Shown here piece by piece: positions 7,471 through 18,282 of a DNA stretch of 64,000 nucleotides. A program made the translations under genes and the position numbers. The DNA is from Jannaschia formosa. Its GTDB lineage: Bacteria > Pseudomonadota > Alphaproteobacteria > Rhodobacterales > Rhodobacteraceae. Positions within the stretch are counted from its first letter, which is position 1. Each line of letters begins with the position of its first letter. Below the pieces are notes generated by a model, which was given only the letters and a program-made list of their open reading frames with translations, ran no database searches and was not told where the DNA came from. The stretch lies in NCBI RefSeq assembly GCF_003340555.1, contig NZ_QPLJ01000002.1:240405-304404 (forward strand). The letters are read 5' to 3'.

Positions 7471-8465
7471 TCCGGCTGGCCGCCCGCGGCATCCGTGCCG
7501 CGTGGGAGCCGTCTTCGGGTCACCTGCCGGAGCTTGAAATCGGCGGCGCCCCCGTCCTGCACGCCGCGCCCTGGCGGGACGACCCCGCCATCCAGGCGGA
7601 CGCGTCGATCCCCGTGGTGAACCGCCGCCTCGGCGGCACTTTCACCTGCGCGCCCTTCGGCGCCGACGACGCCGATCATGGCCCGCCCCACGGGTTGACG
7701 GCCAACGCGCCCTGGACCGTGACCCGTGCCGCGCCCTCTGCGCTGAACGCACGCCGCGCGCTCCCGCGCGGGCGCATCGAGGCCCGGATCGCCCTGCGCG
7801 ACGGCCATCCGGCGCTCTACCAGACCCATGTGCTGGAGCTCGAGGCGCCCTGCAGCTTCGCCCATCACCCGATGATCCACGCCGCCCGCGGGGGACGCCT
7901 CTCCGCGCCGACGCCTCGCGCCTCGCTGACCTGGCAGGCCGACGCGCCGGTCTTCGCCCCGGACCAGCGCGCCGAGGGCTGGGTGCTCCCCACGCCCGAC
8001 GGCCCGCGCGACCTCCGCGACCTGCCGGCGGACCCCCACGAGGAGTTCGTCGCGCTGACCGGACCCGCCACAGGCGTCGGCTGGACCGCGCTTAGCCGCC
8101 ATGCCGAGGGCGACACGATCCTGATCCTCCGCCGCGCCGAGCAGCTTCCGCTGACCATGCTCTGGCTGTCCAACGGCGCCCGGACCGCCCCACCCTGGAA
8201 CGGCCGCTTCCGCAACGTCCTCGGGATCGAGCACGCCACCTGCGCCGGGGCGGAGGGCACCGTCGCCGCGCTCTCCGGCCGAAGCCGCGTCGCCGCCGAG
8301 GGCCTGCCGACCGCGCTGCCCCCCGGCCGCCACGTGATCCCCCACGCCATCCTGCGCCTGCCCGAGCCGCTGGAGATTACCACCGTCGAGCTCGGGCCCG
8401 ACCTGATCCTTGGGACCGAGGCCGGCCCCCGCACCGTCCCCTTCGACGGAGGTCATTTCGCATGA
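7467..8465 (+). CDS. Hypothetical protein, possibly galactose-mutarotase-like
   Basis: 332 residues with no signal peptide or membrane segment. The pattern of many short strands, with conserved-looking blocks such as NRRLGGTFTCAPFG, HGPPHGLTANAPW, HHPMIHAA and VLGIEHATCAGAEG, resembles the beta-sandwich of aldose 1-epimerase (mutarotase) relatives, which act on sugar anomers. HG in HGLTA and IEH are suggestive of the family's His and Glu positions but I cannot verify them. The neighbouring HpcH/HpaI aldolase would fit a role in breakdown of a sugar or sugar acid. It overlaps both neighbours by four bases. Confidence 0.6.
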   Translation: MIRLAARGIRAAWEPSSGHLPELEIGGAPVLHAAPWRDDPAIQADASIPVVNRRLGGTFTCAPFGADDADHGPPHGLTANAPWTVTRAAPSALNARRALPRGRIEARIALRDGHPALYQTHVLELEAPCSFAHHPMIHAARGGRLSAPTPRASLTWQADAPVFAPDQRAEGWVLPTPDGPRDLRDLPADPHEEFVALTGPATGVGWTALSRHAEGDTILILRRAEQLPLTMLWLSNGARTAPPWNGRFRNVLGIEHATCAGAEGTVAALSGRSRVAAEGLPTALPPGRHVIPHAILRLPEPLEITTVELGPDLILGTEAGPRTVPFDGGHFA

Positions 8466-8926
8466 TCCTCGTGGACGCAGATGCCTGCCCCGTTAAGCGC
8501 GAGATCCAGGAGATCGCGCTGCGCCGCAACGTACCCGCGATCTTCGTCGCCGCGACCTATCTGCGCCTGCCGGAACATCCGCTCTTCAGGATGTTCGTCG
8601 CGGGCGACGCGTTCGACGCCGCCGACGATGCCATCGCGAAGGTGGCCCGGCCCGGCACGGTAACGATCACCGCGGATATCCTGCTGGCCGAGCGGGTGGT
8701 CAAGCTCGGCGCGGCCGCGCTCGACCCGAGAGGACGGGAATACACCTCCGCCACCATCGGCGACACGGTCGCCACCCGCGACCTGATGGCCGAGCTGCGC
8801 CCCGGCATGATGGGCCAGCAGGGCGGCCAGTCGAGCGGCCCGCCCCCCTTCGGCCCCGCCGACCGCGCAGCCTTCCGGAACGGGCTGGACCGCATCCTCA
8901 GCAGGATCGCCAAGGCAGGTGCCTGA
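8462..8926 (+). CDS. YaiI/YqxD family protein (UPF0178)
   Basis: 154 residues, normal for the family. The N-terminus MILVDADACPVKREI holds the conserved DADACP motif, and DxxDDxI and TITADILLA follow, as in PIN-domain-like folds with a cluster of acidic residues that could hold a metal. The biochemical role of the family is not established. It is the last gene of the four-gene overlapping series that starts with LysR, and its ATG is inside the end of the mutarotase-like gene. GGAGG lies about 10 bases upstream of the start. A repeat element follows 30 bases after the stop. Confidence 0.9.
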   Translation: MILVDADACPVKREIQEIALRRNVPAIFVAATYLRLPEHPLFRMFVAGDAFDAADDAIAKVARPGTVTITADILLAERVVKLGAAALDPRGREYTSATIGDTVATRDLMAELRPGMMGQQGGQSSGPPPFGPADRAAFRNGLDRILSRIAKAGA

Positions 8927-8956
8927 CCTCCAGAATTCAAATAAAACTGTTCCGGC

Positions 8957-8985
8957 CTTCCTGTGGCCGAAAATACTTCGGGGGG
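8957..8985 (-). repeat. Copy A of the dispersed intergenic element (core part)
   Basis: Read on the minus strand: CCCCCCGAAGTATTTTCGG then CCACAGGAAG. It is the core of an element seen at five other places in the window. Its hairpin part is at 8996-9012. Orientation is stop codon of trpE, hairpin, core. Confidence 0.75.
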
Positions 8986-8995
8986 AGCCGAAGGC

Positions 8996-9012
8996 GGGGG
9001 GCGGAGCCCCCC
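8996..9012 (-). terminator. Hairpin directly behind trpE
   Basis: GGGGGGC, three loop bases, GCCCCCC. It begins one base after the trpE stop codon. No T-run follows, so it may stabilise the mRNA end or help Rho-type termination. It forms the hairpin half of repeat copy A. Confidence 0.55.
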
Positions 9013-9013
9013 T

Positions 9014-10516
<1,503 letters not shown>

Positions 10517-10520
10517 GGCG

Positions 10521-12398
10521 TCACTGGCCCCCGGCGCCGAAGAGTTGCGACTGCACCGCCTGCACCGCCTGCTGGTCGACGGTGAAGCCGATATCGGCGC
10601 GCACCGCCTCGGCGAAGGCGCCGTAGAGGTCGTTCGCCATCTGCGCGCGGATCTGCTGCTCGACCGCGGCGATCAGTTCGGCGGTCCGGGCGTCGGCCGG
10701 GTCGGGCGTGTTCACCGCGTCGACGCGCAGCACATAGGCGGTCCGCGGGTTGCCGCGCCGGGCGATCACGTCGCCCTGCTCGGCTTCGAAGACGTCGGTC
10801 AGCAGCGCTCGGGGCAGGCCTTCGACCACGCCGTCTCGAGCGATGCCGTCCAGCGTCTCGGGTGCAAGCCCGACCTCCTCGAAGCTCGCGCCCGCCTCGA
10901 TGCGGGCGGCCAGCGCCTCGGCGGCCTCGGCCAGGCGGCGGGCGTCGTCGTCGTCGCGCCAGGCCTGCTCGACCCGCACGCGGACCTCGTCCAGCTCGGG
11001 CGTACGCGGCGGCTCGACCGCGTCGAGGCGCAGCGCGAAGAGCCCGCCGTCGGACAGGTCCAGAAGTTCCGGGAAGTCGCCTTCCTCGGCGGCCAGGGCC
11101 GCCTCGCGAAAGGCTTCGTAATCCACGATCCCGCCCGAGGCGCCGGGGCGCAGCGCGACGGTGCCGAGCTCCATGTCGGTCTCCTGTGCCAGTTCCTCCA
11201 GCGTGGCGCCGCCGGCCAGAAGGTCGTCGATCTCCTCCCGCGCGGCGTCGATCTGACGGCGCGCGGCATCGCGGGCGAGGTTGGCGCGGATGTCGTCGCG
11301 CACCTCGTCCAGCGGCACCTCGGTCGCGTCGAGGATCGCGTTCACGCGGAACAGCGCGGGGCCGAGCGAAGTCTCGACCGGCCCGGCCAGCCCCGGCTCC
11401 TCCAGCCCGAAGAGCGCGTCGGCCACCTGCGCGTCCAGATCGTCGCGCGCGACATCGCCCATGTCGACGTCGACCAGGGTCAGCCCCCGCTCCTCGACCA
11501 GGGCGTCGAAATCGGTCTCGCCCGACTCGATCGCGGCGACAGCCGCGTCGGCGGCGGCTCGGTCGCGGAAGATCAGCCGCTCGGCCAGCACGCGCTCGGG
11601 CTGGCGGAACTCCTCGCCCAGCTCCTCGTAGCGCGCGACGATGGCCGCCTCCGGGACCTCGACCTCGTCCAGGATCAGGGTCGGCGTGACCCAGACGTAG
11701 GTCAGGCTGCGGGTCTCGGGGATCTCGAAGGCGGCGGCGTTCTCCGTGAAGAAGGCGGCCAGTGCTTCCTCGGTGGGTGCGCGCGAGATGCCGTCGAGCG
11801 TGCCGCGCCCGACCTCGGCGAAAGTCACGTCGCGGGTCTCGGCCAGCCAGTCGACGATCGCGTCGGTATGCGCCTCGGGCACCGCGAGCCCGCCGATGAC
11901 GGCCGCCTGCAGCAGCTCGGCCGCCGCCTCGGCGCGGACCCGCTGCTCGAAGCGGCGCTCGCTCAGGCCGATCTGGCGCAACGCGAAGGTGTAGCCCTCG
12001 CGGTCGAACTCGCCCGATATGCCGCCGAAGGCGGGGTTGGAGCGGATCCGCTGCGCCACCTCGGCATCGCCGACGGAGACGCCGAGGCTGCGCGCCTCCT
12101 CCTCCAGCGCGGCGAGCGACAGCAGACGCTCCATCACCTGCTGGTCGAGGCCGAACTGCTGCATCTGCTGGATCGTCAGCGCCTGGCCGGTCTGCTGCTG
12201 CAGGCGGCGCTGCTCGGCCCGGATGGCGTTGGCGTAATCCTGCACCGTGACCTCGCGCTCGCCGACCTGTGCGACGGTGGAGAGCGTGCCGCCGAACTGG
12301 CCCACGCCGAACCCGCCCAGCGCCAGGATCAGAAGGCCCAGGATCGTCCAGACGACGATGTTGCCCTTCTTCTTCGGCCGTCTCTCTTCGTCCGCCAT
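10521..12398 (-). CDS. ppiD: PpiD-like periplasmic folding factor (peptidylprolyl isomerase)
   Basis: 625 residues, as for PpiD. The short cytoplasmic N-terminus (DEERRPKKK) is followed by one membrane helix (IVVWTILGLLILALGGFGVG), so the bulk lies in the periplasm, anchored near the Sec translocon. Residues about 40-170 resemble the SurA-type chaperone domain (VGEREVTVQDYANAIR and the QQMQQFGLDQQVMERLL region). A parvulin-type domain follows (about 245-355, including FDALVEERGL). Such proteins aid folding of outer-membrane and secreted proteins; isomerase activity is often weak or absent in this group. GGAGG precedes the ATG. It is upstream of trpE by 4 bases. Confidence 0.88.
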   Translation of the reverse strand: MADEERRPKKKGNIVVWTILGLLILALGGFGVGQFGGTLSTVAQVGEREVTVQDYANAIRAEQRRLQQQTGQALTIQQMQQFGLDQQVMERLLSLAALEEEARSLGVSVGDAEVAQRIRSNPAFGGISGEFDREGYTFALRQIGLSERRFEQRVRAEAAAELLQAAVIGGLAVPEAHTDAIVDWLAETRDVTFAEVGRGTLDGISRAPTEEALAAFFTENAAAFEIPETRSLTYVWVTPTLILDEVEVPEAAIVARYEELGEEFRQPERVLAERLIFRDRAAADAAVAAIESGETDFDALVEERGLTLVDVDMGDVARDDLDAQVADALFGLEEPGLAGPVETSLGPALFRVNAILDATEVPLDEVRDDIRANLARDAARRQIDAAREEIDDLLAGGATLEELAQETDMELGTVALRPGASGGIVDYEAFREAALAAEEGDFPELLDLSDGGLFALRLDAVEPPRTPELDEVRVRVEQAWRDDDDARRLAEAAEALAARIEAGASFEEVGLAPETLDGIARDGVVEGLPRALLTDVFEAEQGDVIARRGNPRTAYVLRVDAVNTPDPADARTAELIAAVEQQIRAQMANDLYGAFAEAVRADIGFTVDQQAVQAVQSQLFGAGGQ

Positions 12399-12458
12399 CG
12401 GGCCCTCCTGCTCGTGCAGGGCCGTTCCTATGCGGCCCGGCCTGCGGCTACAAGCGGG

Positions 12459-13658
12459 TCAGAGGCCGCGCGCGGTCACGTCGGCGAGACGGTCGAACAG
12501 CACGGCGATCCCGTCCCGATCGGCGTTGGCATAGGCGATACGCAGCGTCGCCTCTGCCCGTCCCGACCCGCCCTCGGCCCGCGACGGTCCGAACATCGTG
12601 CCGGGCAGCAGCAGGAGCGAGACGCGGTCGACCAGCGCCCGTGCCACGGCGTCCGAGGGCATGTCGAACGGGTGGGCGACATAGGCGAAATAGGCGCCGC
12701 AGCCCAGCGCACGCCAGTCGGCGAGCTTCGCGAACCCGGCATCCATTGCCGCCCGGCGCGCCAAAATCTCCTGCCGTTCGCCTGCGAGCCAGTCGCCCAG
12801 GTTCTCCATCCCCCAGAGTGCTGCGCGCTGGCCCAGCCCGTTCGGACAGATCGCCACCGTGTCGAGCCATTTCTCGACCTCCGCCAAACGTGCGGGCGAG
12901 CTGCAGATGGCACCGACGCGGTGCCCGGTCAGCCGGTAGGCCTTCGAAAAGGAATAGAGCTGGATCAGCACCTCGTCCCAGTCGGGATCCGCGAACAGGT
13001 CGTGGGGCGCCCCTTCGCGCGCATCGAAGTCGCGATAGGTCTCGTCGACGATCAGGGCGAGGCCCCGGGCGCGGGCCAGGTCGCGGAAGGCGGCGACCAG
13101 CGCGGCCGGATACTCGACGCCGCCGGGGTTGTTCGGCGTGACCAGCACGATGGCGCGGGTTCGGTCGTCGATCAGCGCGGCGCAGGCCTCCGGGTCGGGC
13201 AGCAGGTCGTCGCCGGTCTCGAGGTAGCGCGCGGCAATCCCCTCCATGTCGAGCCACATCTTGTGGTTGAAATAGAAGGGCAGGGGCAGGATGACGTTGT
13301 CGCCCGCGCCGGCGAGCGTCGCCAGCGCCGCCGTGAAGGCCTGGTTGCAGCCCGATGTGATGGCGACCTGGTCGGGGCGGACGGTGCCGCCATAGGCCGC
13401 CGACCAGTCCTGCGCCACGCGGGCGCGCAGCGCGGGCAGGCCCAGCACGGGGCCATAGAGATGAGCGGCGGGATCGCCCAGCACGATCTCGGCCATCGCC
13501 TGCCGCAGCGGCTCGGGCGGAGGGTCCGCCGGGGCCGCCTGGCTGAGATTCAGAAGCGGGCGGTCGGACGGGAAGGTCGCGCCCTCGATCCAGCGGCGCG
13601 CCTCCATGACCGGGGGCGGGAAGGTGGCCGCGAAGGCCGGGTTCAGCGGGCCGCGCAT
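12459..13658 (-). CDS. Class I/II pyridoxal-phosphate aminotransferase
   Basis: 399 residues. The fold type I pattern is clear: YGPVLGLPALRARVA near 70, ITSGCNQAF, LPLPFYFNHKMWLDMEG, VTPNNPGGVEYP, IVDETYRDF, and the cofactor-binding lysine in LYSFSKAYRLTGHRVG, with the phosphate-binding Arg near the C-terminus (EATLRIAYAN). It moves an amino group between an amino acid and a 2-oxo acid; the donor cannot be fixed from sequence, though relatives are often annotated as aspartate/aromatic-type enzymes. It follows ssb by 8 bases on the same strand, and a ribosome-binding site is not obvious. Confidence 0.88.
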   Translation of the reverse strand: MRGPLNPAFAATFPPPVMEARRWIEGATFPSDRPLLNLSQAAPADPPPEPLRQAMAEIVLGDPAAHLYGPVLGLPALRARVAQDWSAAYGGTVRPDQVAITSGCNQAFTAALATLAGAGDNVILPLPFYFNHKMWLDMEGIAARYLETGDDLLPDPEACAALIDDRTRAIVLVTPNNPGGVEYPAALVAAFRDLARARGLALIVDETYRDFDAREGAPHDLFADPDWDEVLIQLYSFSKAYRLTGHRVGAICSSPARLAEVEKWLDTVAICPNGLGQRAALWGMENLGDWLAGERQEILARRAAMDAGFAKLADWRALGCGAYFAYVAHPFDMPSDAVARALVDRVSLLLLPGTMFGPSRAEGGSGRAEATLRIAYANADRDGIAVLFDRLADVTARGL

Positions 13659-13666
13659 CCGGGGGC

Positions 13667-14158
13667 TCAGAACGGGATCTCGTCGTCCATGTCCGAGCTG
13701 CCGCCATAGCCGCCGCTCTGGTTGCCGCCGCCATAGCCCCCGGAGGAGCCGCCACGGTCGTCATCGGGGCTGCCGCCGCCGTAGTTGGGGCCACCGCCGC
13801 CTTCGCCGCGCGCGTCCAGCATCGTCAGCTCCGACCGGTAGGGCCGCAGCACGACCTCGGTCGAATAGCGGTCCTGGCCCGACTGGTCCTGCCACTTCCG
13901 CGTCTCGAGCTGTCCCTCGATATAAACCTTCGAGCCCTTCTTGAGATACTGCTCAGCGACGCGGACCAGCGGCTCGCTGAAGATCGCGACGGTGTGCCAC
14001 TCCGTCCTCTCGCGCCGCTCGCCGGAGTTCTTGTCGCGCCAGGATTCGGAGGTGGCGATGCGCAGGTTGCAGACCTTGCCGCCGTTCGAGAAGCTGCGGA
14101 CCTCGGGGTCGCGGCCCAGATTCCCGATCAGGATCACCTTGTTCACACTTCCGGCCAT
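13667..14158 (-). CDS. ssb: Single-stranded DNA-binding protein
   Basis: 163 residues. An N-terminal OB fold (about 1-110) starts [20 protein letters not shown] and has the conserved [21 protein letters not shown] region. A Gly-rich flexible linker follows, and the protein ends in DMDDEIPF, the acidic tip that recruits replication and repair proteins. It binds single-stranded DNA as a tetramer in replication, recombination and repair. GGGAG lies upstream of the ATG at 14158. The 205 bases to the divergent transglycosylase gene hold its promoter, but I cannot assign boxes with confidence. Confidence 0.97.
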   Translation of the reverse strand: MAGSVNKVILIGNLGRDPEVRSFSNGGKVCNLRIATSESWRDKNSGERRERTEWHTVAIFSEPLVRVAEQYLKKGSKVYIEGQLETRKWQDQSGQDRYSTEVVLRPYRSELTMLDARGEGGGGPNYGGGSPDDDRGGSSGGYGGGNQSGGYGGSSDMDDEIPF

Positions 14159-14363
14159 GCGTCGCTCCCGTCTCCGTCGCCCGGACGTCTGGCCCGGCGA
14201 AGGTTGATATTCCGTTAGCCACTACAAGACCGCCCGCCGGGGCGAAAGGCCGGTCGCAGCGCAGGCTTGGAAAATCGCGAGGCCGGCGTTAATCTGCGGC
14301 TCGGTTTGAGACGGCCCGTCGGAACGGGCCGCGAAACGGATCGGGACAGGACGGGGGGACGGC

Positions 14364-14972
14364 ATGCGGCATCGGAAAGGGGCGATGGCCCTTGGACTTC
14401 TCGCAATGTGTCTGGCCTCGGCGAACGGACCCGTCCTGGCGCAATCGGCGGGTCAGAGCCGGCTTTCGCAATTCGCGCAGCAGACGGCGCTGATGGACCG
14501 GCGCCTGTCCAAGCAATACGCCCATTCCGCGCGCCTCGCTCCCGAGACGCCGGGGATCCGCGAGCTGTCGGCGCGCGAGGCGATCCCACGCTACACCGGC
14601 TCGATCCGCTCGCAATACCTGCCCGAGGCCCGGGCGGCGGCGCAGCGGCACGGCGTGCCCGAGGACCTGTTCCTGCGGCTGATTCGGCGGGAATCGGGCT
14701 GGAACCCGAACGCCCGCTCGCACAAGGGCGCGCTGGGGCTGGCACAGCTGATGCCGGGAACGGCGCAGCTGCTCGGCGTCAACCCGCTCGACCCGCGCCA
14801 GAACCTCGAAGGCGGGGCACGCTATCTCGCGCAGCAGTATCGCAAGTTCGGGAGCTGGCGCCTGGCGCTCGCCGCCTACAACGCCGGACCCGGCGCGGTG
14901 GAGCGGCATGGCGGCGTGCCGCCCTACCGCGAGACGCGCGACTATGTCCGGGTGATCCTGGGACAGGGGTGA
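14364..14972 (+). CDS. Lytic transglycosylase, SLT domain
   Basis: 202 residues. A signal peptide ([20 protein letters not shown] to about VLAQS) sends it to the periplasm. The C-terminal SLT domain has the catalytic Glu in [11 protein letters not shown], then [33 protein letters not shown] and [20 protein letters not shown]. It cleaves peptidoglycan between MurNAc and GlcNAc to leave 1,6-anhydroMurNAc ends. It is a short member of family 1, without extra domains. anmK, which salvages the product sugar, is 13 kb away in this window. The 118 bases to the convergent response-regulator gene show no clear terminator. Confidence 0.92.
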   Translation: MRHRKGAMALGLLAMCLASANGPVLAQSAGQSRLSQFAQQTALMDRRLSKQYAHSARLAPETPGIRELSAREAIPRYTGSIRSQYLPEARAAAQRHGVPEDLFLRLIRRESGWNPNARSHKGALGLAQLMPGTAQLLGVNPLDPRQNLEGGARYLAQQYRKFGSWRLALAAYNAGPGAVERHGGVPPYRETRDYVRVILGQG

Positions 14973-15090
14973 GGACGTCCTGCCGGGTGCCGGTCTTCCA
15001 TCAGACAGGTCTCCCTCGGCGGAATGACAGCCGGAGTTGCGCATCGCCCAGCCGCACCCGAGTTACGACGCACCTCCGTGCACGACGACC

Positions 15091-15738
15091 TCAGCGCCCG
15101 AAGCCGGTCCCCTGAAGCACCCCGTGCTCCATGGCATAGCGGGTCAGCCCGGCGGTCGAGGAGATGCCGAACTTGCGCTTGAGGTTCTTGCGATGGGTCT
15201 CGACCGTCCGCACCGAGATGTCGAGCTCGTGCGCGACCTCCTTGTTGGACCGCCCGCGCGCCAGCAGCAGAAGGATCGTCTGCTCGCGCGAGGTCAGCGG
15301 CTCGCTCCCCTCGGGGCCCGGCTCCAGCGCTTCCTCCGCGCCGGGGCAGAGGTAGCGGCCCCCGCCCGCCACGATGTCGATGGCGCGGCGGATCTCGTCG
15401 CCGGGCTGGTCCTTCAGGCAATAGCCCGCCGCGCCGTGACGCATGGCCGTCGCGACGTATTCCCGCGTATCGTGCATCGACAGGATCAGCACGGCGATCC
15501 CGGGATGCCGGTCCCGCAGGATCTCGGTCGCGGCGAGCCCGTTCATGCGGGGCATGTTGAGGTCCAGAAGGACGACGTCCGGCGCCGCGATCGCGCAATG
15601 GTCGAGCGCGGACTGCCCGTCCTGATAGGCGCCGACGACCTCCAGGTCGTCATAGGTCTCGAGCAGGGCGCGCAAACCGTCGGCGACCATGGCGTGGTCG
15701 TCGACGACGAGGACGCGGATCGGGGCTTTGGCCTGCAT
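15091..15738 (-). CDS. NarL/FixJ-type response regulator
   Basis: 215 residues. The receiver domain starts IRVLVVDDHAMVADGL, has the phosphoacceptor Asp in DVVLLDLNMPRMNG and the switch region in VLILSMHD. The C-terminal LuxR-type helix-turn-helix reads LTSREQTILLLLARGRSNKE and ELDISVRTVETHRKNLKRKFG. It is the last gene of a minus-strand set with a histidine kinase (15879-17279) and a TAXI binding protein (17335-18282) and should be phosphorylated by that kinase. The target is not proven; the divergent TRAP transporter is the obvious candidate. No strong ribosome-binding site is seen before the ATG. Confidence 0.92.
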   Translation of the reverse strand: MQAKAPIRVLVVDDHAMVADGLRALLETYDDLEVVGAYQDGQSALDHCAIAAPDVVLLDLNMPRMNGLAATEILRDRHPGIAVLILSMHDTREYVATAMRHGAAGYCLKDQPGDEIRRAIDIVAGGGRYLCPGAEEALEPGPEGSEPLTSREQTILLLLARGRSNKEVAHELDISVRTVETHRKNLKRKFGISSTAGLTRYAMEHGVLQGTGFGR

Positions 15739-15878
15739 GGCGCCGCGATACGCGAGCGGCGCAGGGCGGGCAAGGCTGCGCGAGGCGAGCCCGGGCTTGC
15801 CATGCGGGTGTCTGTGAAGGAAAATTCAGGAAGTCAGTTGCTTGCGAGGCGACCTTCATCCGATCTGCTCTCGCTCGC

Positions 15879-17279
15879 CTACTCCGCCGCCTGGACCGGG
15901 GCGTCGTCGCTGGCCGGGGCCAGCAGGTGCGTCAGCGGCACCGTCGCCTCGACCACGGTGCCGCGCCCGTCCGGGCCGTCGGAGAGGGTCAGCGTCCCGT
16001 CGAGCTGCTCGATCCGCTCCGCCATGTTGCGCAACCCCAGCCCCTGGCGCCTGCGGCCCAGCCCGCGCCCGTCGTCCTCGATCCGGAGCGTCGCGCCCCG
16101 CCGGTGGCTGAGGACGCGAACCGAGACGCGGCTGGCTTCGGCGTGCCGCTCGATATTGGTCAGCGCCTCCTGCGCGATACGGAAGAGCGCGGTCTTCGCC
16201 TCGATGTCGAGCCGGTTGCGGAAGACCACGGTGCGGAACGTGACATCGAGCCCGGTGCGGGCCTCGAAGGTCTCGCAAAGCGTCTTGAGTGCCGGGCCGA
16301 GGCCGAGATCGTCCAGCACGCCGGGCCGCAGATCGTGGCTGATGCGGCGGACCTCGCCGATGGCGCTGTGCAGCCCGTCGATGGCGGCGTCCACCGCGCC
16401 GCCGGCCTTCGGGTCGCCCTTGGCGGTCAGGCGGCGCGCCAGCTCCAGCCGGAAGCGGATGCCGGCGAGGACCTGGCTGATCCCGTCATGCAGCTCGCGG
16501 GCGACCCGGCCCCGCTCCTCCTCCTGGGTATCGAGCACGCGCTGTGTCAGCTCCTTCAGCTTGACGTCGGCGAGCCGCCGCTCCCGCACGGTGATGAGGA
16601 AGCCCGAGGCGAAGACCGTCAGCAGCGCCGCCAGGGCGATCCCACCGATCCAGAGGAACTGCTCCCGCACCTGGGCGCGCACCTCGGCGCGGGTCGAGGC
16701 GGCCTGCGCCAGCACGTCATCGAGGAAGACGCCGGTGCCGATGGCCCACTGCCAGTCCTGCAGCCCGATCACGTAGGTCAGGATGGTCGATTCCGTCCCC
16801 GTCGACGGCTTGCGCCAGACATAGCTGTGATACCCCGATCCCTGGCGCGCGATCTCGATCAGGCGGTCGGTGATCGGCGTGCCTTCGGCATCCGTGAGCC
16901 CCGACCAGTCGCGTTCGATCAGCCAGGTCTGGCGCGGCGCTACGAGGTTCGTGCCGTCATAGTCGAAGACGAAGAAGTAGCCGTCCGAACCGTATATCAT
17001 CGCGGACAGGATCTGCGTGACCTGCCGCTTGGCGGCCTCGTCGTCCGGCGCCGCATTGCCGTAGATGGTGATGAAGGAGGTGCGGGCCAGTTGCAGGTAG
17101 TTGCGCAGCTCGCGCCGCTTGGCCTCGATCATCGCCGCCTCCAGCGCGGCGATCTCGCGCTGCGCGGCGCGTTCCGACTGCAGCGTCACCAGCACCGCGA
17201 TGGCGCCGACGGCGACGATCAGCGGCAGGGCGGCAAGCAGCAGCAGGCGTTGGCCGTAGGGGAGGCGGGGCAGGGGCAT
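15879..17279 (-). CDS. Sensor histidine kinase with periplasmic Cache domain
   Basis: 466 residues. Topology: membrane helix near 10-32, a periplasmic Cache-type sensor domain (about 35-200, with SDGYFFVFDYDGTNL and QDWQWAIGTGVFLDDV), a second helix near 212-235, then a cytoplasmic kinase. The HisKA_3 dimerisation region carries the phosphoacceptor His in EERGRVARELHDGISQVLAG, and the ATPase domain has the N box region FRIAQEALTNIERHA and DDGRGLGRRRQGLGLRNMAERI. This type pairs with NarL-like regulators, here the next gene. The gene follows the TAXI binding protein by 55 bases, suggesting that ligand-loaded binding protein may be the signal. Confidence 0.93.
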   Translation of the reverse strand: MPLPRLPYGQRLLLLAALPLIVAVGAIAVLVTLQSERAAQREIAALEAAMIEAKRRELRNYLQLARTSFITIYGNAAPDDEAAKRQVTQILSAMIYGSDGYFFVFDYDGTNLVAPRQTWLIERDWSGLTDAEGTPITDRLIEIARQGSGYHSYVWRKPSTGTESTILTYVIGLQDWQWAIGTGVFLDDVLAQAASTRAEVRAQVREQFLWIGGIALAALLTVFASGFLITVRERRLADVKLKELTQRVLDTQEEERGRVARELHDGISQVLAGIRFRLELARRLTAKGDPKAGGAVDAAIDGLHSAIGEVRRISHDLRPGVLDDLGLGPALKTLCETFEARTGLDVTFRTVVFRNRLDIEAKTALFRIAQEALTNIERHAEASRVSVRVLSHRRGATLRIEDDGRGLGRRRQGLGLRNMAERIEQLDGTLTLSDGPDGRGTVVEATVPLTHLLAPASDDAPVQAAE

Positions 17280-17334
17280 GGCCCGGGATAGAAGTCGATC
17301 CCGGCCCGGGACGCCAGCCCCCGACCGCGTCAGC

Positions 17335-18282
17335 TCAGTTGAACAGGTACTCGGCCACGCCCGGATGCAGCGGCGCCGACAGGCCCTGGGTCTTCATCTC
17401 CGACAGGTCCAGGAACTGGAGCGCGGGATGCGACCGCCGCAGCCGTCTGATGTTGTCGAAGACCGCCTCGACGAGCATCCCGACCTCCTCGGCCGAGGTG
17501 CTCGCGTCGACCACGACGACGGCCCGCGGACCCCAGGTCACGACGTCGGCGGGGTTGCCGGGGTAGGTCCCGCCCGGCACACGCACCTCGGCGAAGGCGC
17601 GGTTCGCCTTCATCAGGTCGTACATGCCGGCCGAGCGCAGGTCGAGCAGGCGGGTCGCGCAGTTGATCGTCGCCTCCATGGCAAGGCCGTTGGGCAGGCC
17701 CGCCACGATGGTGACGGCGTCCAGCGTCCTGTCGCAGATCGCCTTCGACTGGTCGGCCGTCTCGAGTTCGGCGGCCTCGCCAAGCGCGGAGACTCCCATG
17801 CCCGCGCTGGCCAGCATCATGTCGGTCAGGACGCGGGTGCCCGAGCCCGGATTGCCGACATTGACGCGCTTGCCGCGCAGGTCCGCCACCGTCTTGATGT
17901 CCGAGTCGGCCGCCACGAGCACCTGAAGCGCCTCGGCATGGAGCGAGAACAGGACCCGAAGGTCGCGATAGGGCTCGGCGTCCGCAAAGGCGCCCTCGCC
18001 CGCATAGGCGGCGGCGACGACGTCGGATTGCGCGATCCCGAAGGTGAAGGTGCCGTCGCGGACGGCCTCGATATTGGCGACCGACCCGCCGGAGCTGACC
18101 GCCTCGCAGACCGGCGCGGGCTTTCCGGCGTTGAGCAGCCCGCAGATCTCGGTGCCGGTCGGGTAGTAGACCCCGGTCAGGCCGCCCGTCCCGATCCGGA
18201 TCGTGCCGGTCTCGGCGGAGGCGAGGCCCGGCGCCAGCGTCAGCGCGGCCGCGAGGGCCAGTTTCAAGCTCAGCGATCTCAT
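17335..18282 (-). CDS. TAXI-family TRAP solute-binding protein
   Basis: 315 residues with a signal peptide (MRSLSLKLALAAALTLAPGLASA). The mature part has TAXI-family landmarks: TIRIGTGGLTGVYYPTGTEI, VSSGGSVANIEAVRDGTFTF, GIAQSDVV, and PGSGTRVLTDMMLASAGM. Such proteins catch a small acid in the periplasm and pass it to a TAXI-type permease fused from the DctQ/DctM parts. No TAXI permease gene is in the window. Instead the gene heads a likely operon with a Cache histidine kinase and a NarL-type regulator, so it may work in sensing rather than uptake. Its start is divergent from the TRAP operon. Confidence 0.9.
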   Translation of the reverse strand: MRSLSLKLALAAALTLAPGLASAETGTIRIGTGGLTGVYYPTGTEICGLLNAGKPAPVCEAVSSGGSVANIEAVRDGTFTFGIAQSDVVAAAYAGEGAFADAEPYRDLRVLFSLHAEALQVLVAADSDIKTVADLRGKRVNVGNPGSGTRVLTDMMLASAGMGVSALGEAAELETADQSKAICDRTLDAVTIVAGLPNGLAMEATINCATRLLDLRSAGMYDLMKANRAFAEVRVPGGTYPGNPADVVTWGPRAVVVVDASTSAEEVGMLVEAVFDNIRRLRRSHPALQFLDLSEMKTQGLSAPLHPGVAEYLFN

